A DNA stretch of 64,000 nt from Symbiodinium natans (lineage: Eukaryota > Sar > Dinophyceae > Suessiales > Symbiodiniaceae): assembly GCA_905221605.1 (NCBI GenBank), contig CAJNDS010000505.1, positions 51,001 to 115,000 on the forward strand. The letters run 5' to 3'. Under the pieces are notes generated by a model. It searched no databases. It was not told the DNA's origin and saw only the letters and a program-made list of their open reading frames with translations. The position numbers and the translations under genes are program-made. Positions 38,725-49,054 of this stretch are shown here, piece by piece; the first letter of the stretch is position 1; each line of letters begins with the position of its first letter.

Positions 38725-40316
38725 TTCAATCTCGCCGATGATGGCCATACCCAGCGGGGTCATCCGTACGTGCGACCCGTGCCAACCGTAGCCTGAGCTA
38801 CCAGCTTCCGTAAGCTGTGGATTTGGGGCCGCGAGCTGAGGAGTTTTGGGGGGTTCCGGGGCCATCTTCCTGAGCTTTGGGGGGCTCATTGAATCTTCGG
38901 GGGCTGCGTGCGTTTTGCAAGGAGGGTTCAGGGATGAGGGTTTGCATGACACTGGCTGACAGCTGAGATGTATGGCTTAGCAGACGACAGCTGTACAGGA
39001 TTTCAGCTGCGTGGCTATAGGCGCCAACGTTCACGTCGATGCCGGGCGCAGACATCAGGACCTTGAGAACCTGAGGCACGAAAGGCTGCGCCCTAACCCA
39101 GTGTGCTTTTCAGGCACCGGAACCCGAAGCTCTGTGCAAACTTGGCTACCTGGAGCGCTGCCCCGACTCGCCGCCTTCAACCAAAGACCTGAAACCCTAC
39201 AGCCCCAACCGGTCCCAAACCCTTCATCTCCCCCACCATCTCCATTCAACCCCCCTGGCCACTTCCGCCTCAAGAGTCTTGGTCTTGTCGGTGTTGACTT
39301 CAGGATCCAGTCCGTAGTCGCGCTGGAAGGGGAAGATGCAACGACCCCACCTAGCCAGGCTTGACACTCTTAAGGCGCACCGCCTTACGCCTTCGGCGCG
39401 GCCTAGACTTTACAAGCCCAGCGTGGCACCCCGAGGCTCAGACCAGAATCACCACCCAGAACAACCCTTGAAACGCCTAAAAGCACCGGTCTACAGCTGA
39501 CAGGTCTCCATAGTGCATCAAAGGCTGTGCAACAGGTGCCTTGAACCTCACGGCTTCTCCAAATGAGCTTCAGCTTTGCTGATCCTCTTGTACTTTCCGA
39601 AAAAAATAGAATACCAAGGCCCTGCACATACATGTTCTGGGATCCAAAAAAGCTATGCACCCCGGCCGGAAGTGGCAAGGCTTTGAACCCCCCCAAGCAT
39701 TTCAATGTACCCCACACCCAGCAGCCCTTCCATTCCAGTTCTTGGGCTGAGGGCATGCGACCTCGTTCATCGGGGGGATTGCGGGGGCTCTCGCGGGTTT
39801 GCCCAGCCTCGACTCCCACGGCTGCCGCGTGGCCAACACCAGCGGAGACGCCGTGCAGGAGTCTCCGTCAAGGTGGTCGAAGTTCGGGTCTGCCTCTCTT
39901 CAAGCGGAACCCAAGGGCTTTTGTTGCTCCTTTGCCAGCCTTGAAGTCGCACGATTCTTGTGAAATGTGTCTGAACATGGGGTTTCTTGCAAGCGGCCAT
40001 CCGCGGAACAGTTGCCAGAAGCAGAATATTCATCTTGTAGTAATCAGATTGGTTATTCATGTCAATAACAGATGAAAGATGATCTTTCTGCGCCTTCTTG
40101 TCCAGCACGGCCTGCACCCCGGCAGCGTCGCCCTTGCAGATGGCCTCGACCAGCTCCTCGCAAGAGGAGCTGTTCCTGCTCAAGTTTGGGGGGGATCTCT
40201 CACCCAAAGCCCTATAAAACTCACACAGCTGCTAAACCCAATTAAAAAAACCTCTATAAGCGACTCCGGCCCCTCGACTTCCTAAAGACTCAGCCCCCTT
40301 TAAGATTGGCAAAGCT
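38725..40316 (-). CDS. Split ankyrin-repeat gene with GC-AG introns (partial)
   Basis: The spliced product reads as ankyrin repeats. The exons are: ending 40316 (SVFSRQELRARE); 40094-40175 (CEELVEAICKGDAAGVQAVL); 39826-39893 (ADPNFDHLDGDSCTASPLVL); 39025-39092 (PFVPQVLKVLMSAPGIDVNV); and 38725-38792 (GWHGSHVRMTPLGMAIIGEI). The sequence follows the TPLxLA...VVxLLL...GADxN plan of ankyrin helices. The last three exons are each 68 bp with phases cycling 0, 2, 1, 0. All four introns use a GC donor and an AG acceptor followed by G. The frame is continuous across every join. The 5' exon start and the 3' continuation below 38725 are not found. The family is known for protein binding; no specific partner can be inferred. 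It could be a live gene or a decaying copy. Confidence 0.65.
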
Positions 40317-40328
40317 CCTCTCGGGCCC

Positions 40329-41090
40329 TCAACTCCTGACGTGAAAAGACAGAAGCCCGCGCTTCGGCCGCTTCTTCGTTTTTCGGGGCCGCGGAGTCGA
40401 CAGTCGACGCAGCCGAGCATGAGTTAAGGCGTTAAGGTGAAGAAAGCAGGTGCTGGAGCGAGGAATCTCAAACTTGGCAAGTCCGCTGCAGGTGCCAAAC
40501 TGATCGCCGAACCCGGAACCGCGCTGCTCCCCCAATAGCTTGGACTTCACAGGACAAGAAACGCCGGAGACTCGTCGGAGACAAGCGGTACTATGGTACG
40601 ACCCGAGCTGTTGGAAAGAACGCAGAGCATCAGGGGCCTGTAGAGTCTTTAGCAGCCCGAGGCCAGAGAGAACGACAACAGAGGCTCCAAGATCAACAGG
40701 GTTCCAGGGACAAGGGCCGCAGCAACAAGGATCGGCAGCACAGGCATGCGACACAGCGCGAAGACGCCCGCCAAGTTGCGCAGCAGCGAGAGCAGCGAAC
40801 GGGGCGTCCTGACTAACGTGGACAATAGTAAGCCCAAGGTGCTCAAAGCCAAGCCGGGGCAGAATAATGCCGGCCTCTTTGTGCAGGGATAAGGGCAGTA
40901 GGCGGGCGACAGGCTCAGGGGCGACCCTGACATGCTGCGCCGTAAGCAAGACAAGGTCCTCCTCATCAAGAAGCTCCTGGAAACCGGTGAGCTCATTGCG
41001 AGGGCGGGAGTGGCGCTTTTGGTCCGACACATGCACTGCAAACTGCTGCAGAGCAACGCTGCACGGCCACTCCTCCGCAACCGGGCCCAT
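40329..41090 (-). CDS. Possible 253-codon reading frame, unrecognised
   Basis: Long for this region; nearly all Glu codons are GAG and most Gln codons CAG. Includes LTGFQELLDEEDLVLLTAQH and LPRLGFEHLGLTIVHVSQ. The first half looks more protein-like than the second, so only part may be exon. Overlapping frames on both strands are also open: 40649-41185 (-) and 40932-41528 (+). The plus strand has splice-like signals (ACCG|GTGAGC near 40990 and AAAAAG|GTAAGC near 41365). Its 3' end overlaps the most 5' exon of the split ankyrin gene in another frame. No domain seen and the start is uncertain. Confidence 0.3.
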   Translation of the reverse strand: MGPVAEEWPCSVALQQFAVHVSDQKRHSRPRNELTGFQELLDEEDLVLLTAQHVRVAPEPVARLLPLSLHKEAGIILPRLGFEHLGLTIVHVSQDAPFAALAAAQLGGRLRAVSHACAADPCCCGPCPWNPVDLGASVVVLSGLGLLKTLQAPDALRSFQQLGSYHSTACLRRVSGVSCPVKSKLLGEQRGSGFGDQFGTCSGLAKFEIPRSSTCFLHLNALTHARLRRLSTPRPRKTKKRPKRGLLSFHVRS

Positions 41091-42084
41091 GATTGCAATA
41101 AAGGCATGCGCAGCCCAAAGACATCACTGAAAGCAACCCGGCAGATGCCGGAAAACTTCAACAGGCGACCCGACGCCGAGGCCAAAGAGCGGCGGGGTCA
41201 AGCAGCTTGCGCCACCAACAGAGCCCCTGCCGTGTCTGCAAACCTCGGCATGCCATCGCTCGTGCAGGAGCGTGGTGTGCGCAGAAAAAGCACAATTAAG
41301 CAAATGCAAACGCTTCCGAAACTCTGGGCTGGCAGCGGGCCAAGAGCAAAGACATCGCAAAAAGGTAAGCCCACGAAACAACAAACACCAAAACCCTCAA
41401 CTATCCCTCTCCCCCCAAACCCTCCTCAATCGTTCCTCTGGAAACAAAAGATAAACCAATGCAGGCCCCAACCCCGAAACCCCGAAGGCCATAAACCCTG
41501 TAAACTCACTGCAAACTCTAAAACCTGAATCCTAAACTATGTATAACTCTGCACCCAAAACCGTAAACACCATAAGCTCTAAACCCTCAACCCTGTAGCC
41601 TCCCCCCGAAGCCCTGTAAACTCTACAACCCTGAAAAGACCCTACCAGAAGCTGAGTCCCATAAACCATAATCCCTAAGCAGCCCCCCCCCCCCGGCTCC
41701 CGATGAAGAGCAAGGAGGCCCATCCGATCCACAGACACCTTGGCAAAGGACCTCGGCCCAACAGAAGCCTCCCACAGCCGAGACAAACCCCTTGAACCCT
41801 ATACATATCCATTCCGACAGGTGAAACCATAGGAAGACACGGAAGTGCCCAAAATCGCTAGTTTTCCTGTGGAAGCACTCATGCCACGGTCATGCAACAG
41901 TCATGCAACATTGCATGCGACACTGCCAAAACCCCTGAACCCTTGACCCTGCCTGGACCTGCTAGTGCCGTTGCAGTTCGATTTTGCGGGTACCAATTCT
42001 TCATGTGTTACGCTACGAGTACTACTAACCTTCATGTGTGGTATTCAAGAGAGAGCTACAAAGGCGGTGGGGGGTCAAGGGAGA
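41091..42084. other. Mostly non-coding, telomere-like fragments
   Basis: The interval 41380-41660 is dense in AAACCCT/AACCCTC-type degenerate heptamers. There is a C-run near 41683. A direct ATGCAACAGTCATGCAACATT repeat-like stretch lies at 41890-41915. A plus frame (CAEKAQLSKCKRFRNSGL) up to GTAAGC near 41365 may be an exon on the opposite strand. Confidence 0.35.
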
Positions 42085-42141
42085 CTCCCGTCGGCTGTCC
42101 AGTTGCATTATCTTCTCAACCTCCGCATCCGTCAGAAAGCC
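42085..42141 (-). CDS. Possible exon resembling the start of a prolyl 4-hydroxylase-type domain
   Basis: After TTCAG|G the frame reads GFLTDAEVEKIMQLDSRR. This resembles the FL(T/S)DxECxxL(I/L) opening helix of 2-oxoglutarate/Fe(II) prolyl 4-hydroxylase domains, but no catalytic HxD...H or R residues are present in this short exon. A plus-strand exon-like frame lies nearby at about 42334-42417 (TWQDSRVVFAPTKNGSGY). Family assignment is tentative; a chance match over 18 residues is possible. Confidence 0.3.
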
Positions 42142-42900
42142 CTGAAGGCTTAGGCTTTCTTCGCGGCTTTTGGGGGCTCCGAGCTTTCCGGGTGTCCAGG
42201 TTTCTACAAGAGAACCTCTGGGGAGGAGGATTTGCTGTTTGGATTGGGTACATGAGGAATTGCCCCTGCTAAGGCCGTGCTGTGCGATGACCTGGGTGGA
42301 TGTGGGCTGCATGAAGAGCAATGTTCAGAACAGTAGATACTTGGCAAGACAGCCGGGTGGTGTTCGCCCCAACAAAAAACGGCAGTGGGTATTGCTGCAT
42401 GAACCACCTGAAGAGGTCTGCTCGATCGCATCCTAACCCCTTCACCTGCGTAGGATCAGGATACCTTGCGACTTCAATGAGTGAAAGCCTGAACCCAATT
42501 TCTTGTCACCCGCGTCTCAACACCAAACGAAGAATTTGGTATGTCCCAACTCAAGATCCTCAAACCAAAGCAGACAGCTTCCTGAATCGACTTTCTTGTT
42601 CATATTCCCCAGCTCTCCCCCAGAACAGTGCTGACCCTTTTCGCGGAACTCTAAACACTCAATTCGCCCTCAACCCTAAACCCTTAAACCCTGAACCCTC
42701 GCTTCCCCCGGCACCTTGTAGAGCTCCTTCTTTCCCTCGGCCACCTCTCGCATGCTCCCGTACCCCAAACCCTTAAACTCCGCGCCCTTCCTCTTCAGCC
42801 CTCCCACCCCTTCAGAGTGCTTTATGCGTTGATTCAGTCATCGTATCTCAGGGTCCTCCACACCCCGTATTCCCTAACATCCATGGGTTTGGTTCGTCCA
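42142..42900. other. Region with weak coding signals
   Basis: Plus frame at 42321-42776 (151 codons); only its first 30 codons look coding. From about 42650 it becomes CCCTAAACCC-type degenerate sequence. Confidence 0.3.
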
Positions 42901-43886
42901 CCGACGTTGAGGACAACGCGTGCGCTGACCAACCCAAAAAGCCTTTCGCACCGACGTTGTGGACAACGCGTGTGCTGACCAAACCCCAAAAGCCTTTCGC
43001 ACCGACGTTGTGGACAACGCGTGCGCTGACCAACCCAAAAAGCCTTTCGCACCGACGTTGTGGACAACGCGTGTGCTGACCAAACCCCAAAAGCCTTTCG
43101 CACCGACGTTATGGACAACGCGTGCGCTGACCAACCCAAAAAGCCTTTCGCACCGACGTTGTGGACAACGCGTGTGCTGACCAAACCCCAAAAGCCTTTC
43201 GCACCGACGTTGTGGACAACGCGTGCGCTGACCAACCCAAAAAGCCTTTCGCACCGACGTTGTGGACAACGCGTGTGCTGACCAAACCGCAAAAGCCTTT
43301 CGCGCCGACGATGTGGACAACGCGTGTGCTGACCAAACCCCAAAAGCCTTTCGCACCGACATTGTGGACAACGCGTGTGCTGACCAAACCCCAAAAGCCT
43401 TTCGCGCCGACGTTGTGGACAACGCGTGTGCTGACCAAACCCCAAAAGCCTTTCGCGCCGACGTTGTGGACAACGCGTGTGCTGACCAAACCCCAAAAGC
43501 CTTTCGCGCCGACGTTGTGGACAACGCGTGTGCTGACCAAACCCCAAAAGCCTTTCGCGCCGACGTTGTGGACAACGCGTGTGCTGACCAAACCCCAAAA
43601 GCCTTTCGCGCCGACGTTGTGGACAACGCGTGTGCTGACCAAACCCCAAAAGCCTTTCGCACCGACGTTGTGGACAACGCGTGTGCTGACCAAACCCCAA
43701 AAGCCTTTCGCGCCGACGTTGTGGACAACGCGTGTGCTGACCAAACCCCAAAAGCCTTTCGCGCCGACGTTGTGGACAACGCGTGTGCTGACCAAACCCC
43801 AAAGCCTTTCGCACCGACGTTGTGGACAACGCGTGTGCTTACCAAACCCCAAAGCCTTTCGCGCCGACGTTGTGGACAACGCATGT
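42901..43886. repeat. 51-bp satellite, about 19 units
   Basis: Key parts of the unit are AAAGCCTTTCGCGCCGACGT, then TGTGGACAACGCGTGTGCTG, then ACCAAACCCC. Each unit holds a perfect dyad CGTTGT-GG-ACAACG followed by CGT, giving a palindromic ACGCGT site. The left third alternates 50- and 51-bp forms (GCGCTGACCAACCC versus GTGCTGACCAAACCCC), so the real period there is 101 bp. From about 43262 the array is nearly homogeneous 51-bp units, and the last two units lose one A. Multi-frame open reading up to 336 codons follows from 51 being a multiple of three and is not evidence of a gene. Confidence 0.96.
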
Positions 43887-45127
43887 GGGGCCCGGCAACC
43901 TCGCATTTTGTGTAGGGCTTACATAAATCCAGGGTTGTAGGTTTTTAGAACTTAAAAGGGAGCTCATGGCAACAGCGCGAATTGTTCTGAACCCCCCAAC
44001 CCCTCCCTCATGCTTATGACCGTGCTGACTCTTCGTGATCGCACACTTTGTGTTGAGGGGTTGAAGGAAGGAGCCCTAGAAGAGACCCTTAATGTTATTC
44101 CCCTATACAACCCCTATATGTACTTTAAGTCCCTATATACCAAAGTAGCCCCTAAATAACCCCCAAATAACCCCTGAGGTCCCTCATAAGGGTCCCTCCT
44201 TTAGTCCCCTGATTGTGGTAAGCTGCGTCGCAACACCTTATCAACGCCTAAACTGCCCCGACCCCTTTATGATGCCCTTATGCTTATGCCGGACATGAGC
44301 ATTGGGACTTGCGAGGTCCCTCGGCCCTTGGGCAACTTGACCATAAACGCACCTACACGCTCCACCCTAAGCCTCAGGTGACCGCGCACGTCAAGCATAT
44401 CCTGACTTATCCTGAAACTCCCTGATACGCTGCGCGTCTGGGACCCGAAGCTGTAAACTCAACAGAGCTTGGCTGTTGCCTCCAACAGCTTGGCTGTGGC
44501 TAAGAGATAGCCGCTCTCCGCATACTCGAAAAGGATCTGCAAGTTGACGGGGGGGGAGGGGGGCGTTATAGTTTTGGAGTTTTAGGGTTTGATGCTGCTA
44601 GGCGCACTTCTGCATCAGGGGTGGTTTTAAGTTACGGTCCTTTTGCGGGCGGGGGCCCAAAGGAACTCTCTATTGCAAAAAGTTGCCTACAAGGGAGCCC
44701 TGCATGAAAACGACCACGTCTGGTCAGCACTTCGAGAAATCTTGTCATTTGGGCTTCAAACACCCCATAAGCCCGAAGCCCAAAGACCCTCAGCCCCAGA
44801 CCCTAAACCCAGAAAACCCAGGAACCCCTGACTCCCTGACTCCCTGAATTTCAAACCCAGGGGAGGCGCAAGAGACAGCAGCGCTGCGTTTGGCCAAGGT
44901 TACTCCACTTCTCCCTCTTGGTGTTGCTTCAAGGGGTGTTTGGAGTACCATCAAAGACAGCACCTGACGTCTTCAAGATCGGTGCACGTGGCTCAGAGAC
45001 TTATCGGGTGGCGTAAACTGGAGCCTCCCATTACTCGGACACCGTGGCTGCATGAAGTAAGCCTGTACAAGGCTTTTGACGCGTTAAACCTAAACAACCG
45101 CATGTGCGCGCACGGCGCGCGGGGTCT
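43887..45127. other. Mostly non-coding spacer
   Basis: Low-complexity CCCCTATA/CCCTAAATAACCCC stretch at 44090-44215, a G-rich tract at 44550-44565, and telomere-like fragments. A plus frame near 44680-44755 (YKGALHENDHVWSALREI) is plausible as a short exon. Confidence 0.35.
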
Positions 45128-45373
45128 TTAAATGAACCTCTCGGTGTTGCTGCTGCCCGGGACGCGCTCGCCTAGATGCCGTGCGCGTTCCAGGTCGTAT
45201 GCTCCGACCGTCTTGGTAATATCAACTGCCCGCGTTTTCCGCGCATTTCGGAGTCTCGGAAGGGGATTTGCCTTCGTGTGTCCTTTCGGGGAGATGCATC
45301 CCGTGGTGTTGCAGCTCTCACCCGTCTCAGCCTCTTGAAGGGGTCTTTGGAGTGGTCCTTTCACTCCTTGCAA
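45128..45373 (-). CDS. Possible coding frame, 81 codons, unrecognised
   Basis: The frame reads LQEAETGESCNTTGCISPKG, later AVDITKTVGAYDLERARHLG, and ends ...GSSNTERFI plus TAA at 45128. Charge distribution and codon choice look protein-like (AAG, GAG, CTG). The first in-frame ATG-like start is in low-complexity sequence, so the true 5' end may be a splice acceptor. The plus strand is open in three frames but without comparable bias. No domain recognised. Confidence 0.33.
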   Translation of the reverse strand: MQGVKGPLQRPLQEAETGESCNTTGCISPKGHTKANPLPRLRNARKTRAVDITKTVGAYDLERARHLGERVPGSSNTERFI

Positions 45374-45546
45374 CGCCTTTCAACGCCTTTTCAAGGATCT
45401 TGGAGTTGTTGAAGTCATCTTGGAGTGATTTCTTGGCTCTTGGAGTGCTCTTGCAGTGCTCTCGGGGTTGATCTTGGAAAGCCTTTGATCCCTTATCATC
45501 AAAAAACTCTTTACACTTTCAAGTAGAGTACCGTTTAGATCAACCG

Positions 45547-45547
45547 C

Positions 45548-45576
<29 letters not shown>
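45547..45576. repeat. C30 homopolymer
   Basis: Thirty uninterrupted C residues (G-run on the minus strand). The length may be imprecise because such runs are hard to sequence. Confidence 0.9.
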
Positions 45577-45578
<2 letters not shown>

Positions 45579-45989
45579 GTTACTTTGCAAACGCGGATGG
45601 CCTGTGGATTGCCGTTCTCATCTTTCTCCTCCATCGCTTGGAGGAGGCTGTCTTTGCCTGGGTTGGGGTTTAGGTAACCCCCATGTAATCCTTCAAGGCT
45701 AAAAAGAAAGTATGGGGGTATTGCAGGATTTGGTATGATTTGGTGCCCGCGCGTTGTTGGAGCAATCCTTTGCTCCTTTGGTTGTCAGCTGTGGCGGCCA
45801 GCAAACTTTGAGACATACTGCGGCCAGCAGTTGCTTGACCTCCCGATTTTTTGGGGGGGAAGGTGCTGCTTCGTCTGCCATGGTTTTCCATGCTTGTGGT
45901 ACGTCTTGGAATAGATTGTTATGCCTCGGAAGCTGGAAGCATCTGGCTTAGCACATGGGGCTGTTCTCCGAACCCGGAGCCCTGGAAGC

Positions 45990-46149
45990 TCCGCCCTCCG
46001 CCTCCGCCCTCCTCCCTCCTCCCTCCTCCCTCCTCCCTCCTCCCTCCTCCCTCCTCCCTCCTCCCTCCTCCCTCCGCCCTCCGCCCTCCGCCCTCCGCCC
46101 TCCGCCCTCTGCCCTCCGCCCTCCGCCCTCTGCCCTCTGCCCTCCGCAC
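45990..46149. repeat. Heptameric minisatellite (TCCCTCC)n to (GCCCTCC)n
   Basis: About 22 seven-base units. The left half is TCCCTCC; the right half is GCCCTCC with interspersed GCCCTCT. The period equals that of the telomere heptamer found elsewhere in the window, but the sequence lacks the AAA. Confidence 0.92.
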
Positions 46150-46898
46150 TCAAGCTTAAGGTCTAACCTCAGCTCCTGAACTGCTGAGTATGAAGCTGAT
46201 ATTTCGCCTCGGCTTCCTGCCGAGAAGAGCTTGGAACAAGCAGACACGCATCCGGTTTTGTGACGCACCCCGCGTGGGACCCCCCCCCCAAGCTTGGAGG
46301 AACCGATGCCGTGGGGTCCTGCTCCTTCAGAGGGGGCACTGCAAAATGCAACTTTGAACCCCTCCTAGGACCCCTTGGACCCTTCCTGGGACCCCTCCCC
46401 TTTTTTGAGGCCTTTCCCAGAAACCCTCTTTCCGCCTTTCCTGTCCGTGGGCCGGCCCGGCTGCCGAGGCGGCGCACGCAAACGTTTACAATTATCCGTT
46501 CCCTCTGCAATACGGTGGGGGCAACAACTGTTTTTCCCCTAAATAAGGCACGAAACTATATGAACAATCATCGTCGGATCTATGCCGCCAGGGGGGCATT
46601 TGGGTAAGAGCTCATCTGCCAGTGCCAGCTTCCAGGCGGCATCATAGTCCTACGTGTTCAGGACTTGAGGGTTTAGGGTTTAGGATGCGGTTCATGAACC
46701 CGAAGCAGTAGATCATAACCCTCTTGGGTTCAGGGTTGAGTGTTTGCGGTCTACTGTAGGGCCTATAGGGCTGTGCGGCTTACTCTTCGGAGCTTTTGCG
46801 GGGTAACAATTGGACGCAGGGTTTTTGGAGGAACACCCCACTGAACTATGAACCAAAAGAAATCGAAAATTACCTTGGGTCCAGGTGAATCATGATGA

Positions 46899-47069
46899 GG
46901 GCCCAAGGTTGTGAGAACTAAGGCTGAACGGCTTAGCTACTACAACTTGAGCCTCGATTCTGCCAAACAGGTAGCCCGGTTCGAGTTACTTGAGGCATTC
47001 ACTCTGCGCCTCGCCAAAAAAGGGCATCGCGTTCTCAACCTCAGGTTGGGGCTCTTGTATGCTTCATAG
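46899..47069 (+). CDS. Probable exon, plus strand, unrecognised
   Basis: Open from just after TGATGAG to TAG at 47067, 56 codons: VVRTKAERLSYYNLSLDSAK, then QVARFELLEAFTLRLAKKG. The helical, well-mixed composition and codons favour this strand; the minus frames here are poorer. It is one of few plus-strand signals in the genic half. No ATG at its start, so an exon is likelier than a complete gene. No family recognised. Confidence 0.4.
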   Translation, partial: GPKVVRTKAERLSYYNLSLDSAKQVARFELLEAFTLRLAKKGHRVLNLRLGLLYAS

Positions 47070-47656
47070 GATTCGAAAGGTTGGTAAGAAACCCAAGGCC
47101 CTCAAACCTGCATTTGCAGGGGTGTTTAAAGCCAAGCCTTGTGGTTTTGGGCCGTGTGCTCCCGTTTGCTAGATGATAATCGATAAGGAATGCGCTGTGA
47201 TATTTGTGGAAGGCACCGAAAAATATAATCCCTACCCCCTCGACCCAAAAAAAGGCGCACGATGAATATGACAGTCATAACACAGATCAACCCCATAAAA
47301 GAGCCCTGAACCTTAAATAGCCGAAGCTAGGCGCACTGAAGCCAGCTAGGGGGGGTTAGGATGTGACGGCGCGGGTGGGTGGGGCGGGCGAACGATGCGC
47401 TCAGCAGAGACTGGAGACTTGCTTCAGGAAGGTGACCCCAAACCCTCTAACCTTTGAAAGCCTCATCAAGCCAACCGGAACCGTGAGGACGTTTTAGGGC
47501 TTCGGCCCCTATTTTTCGACCCCAGACCTAACAACTCCTTTAACTTATATTTTCATGTATATAACTGTGTACATCCATTGAGCACGAATTCCGACATTGC
47601 GAAACCCTAAGCCCTGTAAACCCCCAAACCCTACACTGAACCCATGGACTTTAAAC
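47070..47656. other. No clear coding signal
   Basis: A plus frame to 47172 continues in another frame (KVGKKPKALKPAFAGVFK) with moderate codon bias. The remainder is AT-richer with telomere-like fragments. Confidence 0.35.
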
Positions 47657-47745
47657 CTTTGCGGCGGGGTCGCGAAGAAGCGGTCCCAGTCCAGCTTTTC
47701 GAAGCTTCCCGCCGGCAGCGAACGCAACACCGCGTAGACGAGGCC
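47657..47745 (-). CDS. Probable 89-bp exon, unrecognised protein
   Basis: Bounded by GCGAG|G and AG|GTTTAA. It reads GLVYAVLRSLPAGSFEKLDW, then DRFFATPPQ, with strongly coding codons (AAG, CTG, GTG, GAC). The exon length and phase (29 codons plus 2 nt) are typical for a split gene. Partner exons were not identified. I do not recognise the family. Confidence 0.48.
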
Positions 47746-48388
47746 CTCGCCTCTTCTTGTAGGAGGCTTGAGGCCCTATAATGCCTTAAAGCAGTTTAAA
47801 TCCTATAGATGCCTACTTCTGAGGGCGGTGCGAGAACAAAATGGCAAAGGCCTTACACTGTAAGCCCTGGCAAAGCACTATAATTAAACCATAGGACCTT
47901 ATGCTTTCGAGCAGCTCCTTTGTTCTGCAGTCCTAGCTTGGCTCGTGCCACATCTGGGACCGAGCACCACAGGGCAAGAGGCCAAGCCATAATCCCCAAA
48001 AACTCGCATCCCCGATTCCCTCCTTGCGTATTCGGAGTGAGTCTTCATGGTGATCTTGTGTCTTGAACTTAGGGTTCGGGGTAATCCGCGCCTTTGATTC
48101 CTATAACCCCTAGTACATTAAAGAGCTTTTTCAGGAATCAACAAAAGCAAAAACAAACTGAGCTTGTGAATCTGTAAAAAGATCTTCAAAGCAAATCCTG
48201 GGGAAGAGCGGCCGCGCAGAGAACGTCCATTTGCTGCGGGGTTTGACATATTCAGTTGTAAATGCCTGTGGTACAGAGGGGCCAGGAGCAAATGATTTTG
48301 GCTACGGATCAGGCAAGCGAAGTGGCAGTTTTCCGCTACGCAACGCTTATTCTGCCTGCAGATTGCGGTCTGCAGAAGATGGGGAGAC
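47746..48388. other. Spacer or intron
   Basis: No convincing frame. A minus ORF at 48118-48447 (109 codons) overlaps the next exon in another frame and lacks codon bias over most of its length. Confidence 0.35.
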
Positions 48389-48472
48389 CTTCCACAACTT
48401 GACAAAACTTGCAACTGCAAGGGGCGTTTGTAACAGTGCGCCTCCAACAGAAAGAGCGCACTTGAGGATCTC
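48389..48472 (-). CDS. Probable 84-bp exon with hydrophobic segment
   Basis: AG|G acceptor and AAG|GTCTCC donor, phase 0 to 0, 28 codons: EILKCALSVGGALLQTPLAV, then ASFVKLWK. The centre is hydrophobic enough for a membrane helix. The plus strand is open here too (ASEVAVFRYATLILPAD nearby), so strand is not certain. No family recognised. Confidence 0.38.
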
Positions 48473-49054
48473 CTTGGGATGATCCTTTGGCGCGCACGGT
48501 CTCACACAACAGGCCCCAAACCCTTTTAGACCTGAAACCTGAACCCGATACCCCTAAACCCCAGGTCATGCAGAACCTTCTCGCCAAAGTTGAATCTTAA
48601 CCTTTAGGCCCTATAGACCCTGAAAGCTACACCCAAACCTTCCGGAAGCTTATCAGCTTGATTCTCATCTGATTTACCGAAAACCCTATAAACCATGAAC
48701 CTAAACCCTGTGGGGCCTGCTTTGAGGGATTCTCTGAGTCATCTTCAGATTTAGAAGCTGCCAGCCATCTTCAGTCAACGTAGGGATTGGGGTTTCAAGT
48801 TTAGGAGCTGGGGGGTTCAGAGCTCGGGACTTCCGAATTTTAGGGGTCCCGTTTCGAGGTTGAATTCACCAGGTTTTCTTGAGGAATGTTGAGTTGCAAT
48901 CACTTCAAGAAGGCTGCTCGAAGCTTCCTATACACTTGCTATACACTTGGCTCAGCGTTTCAACTTAAGTGCATTCCGAAGATTGCCTAGGAAGGACTAT
49001 CATTCACACCTGCGCAGTACCACACGTGATGAGTCAAGAGCCGTGCCAGGTGCA
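48473..49054. other. Spacer with telomere-like fragments
   Basis: Degenerate CCCTAAA/GGGGTTT motifs at 48540-48850. No coding frame of note. Confidence 0.4.

Larger units (their letters stand above)
45374..46898. other. Low-complexity spacer with poly-C and heptamer minisatellite
   Basis: Apart from the two repeats listed separately, a short minus frame near 46150-46215 (EISASYSAVQELRLDLKLEC) adjoins the minisatellite and may be an exon. The rest has no clear coding signal. Confidence 0.35.

Noticed and set aside
42834-43940. Open frames of 217-336 codons in the 51-bp satellite
   Set aside because: Same divisibility-by-three effect; present in several frames on both strands.
45785-46268. 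Gly/Glu/Arg-rich and Pro-rich frames over the heptamer minisatellite
   Set aside because: Low-complexity translation open in most frames of both strands.
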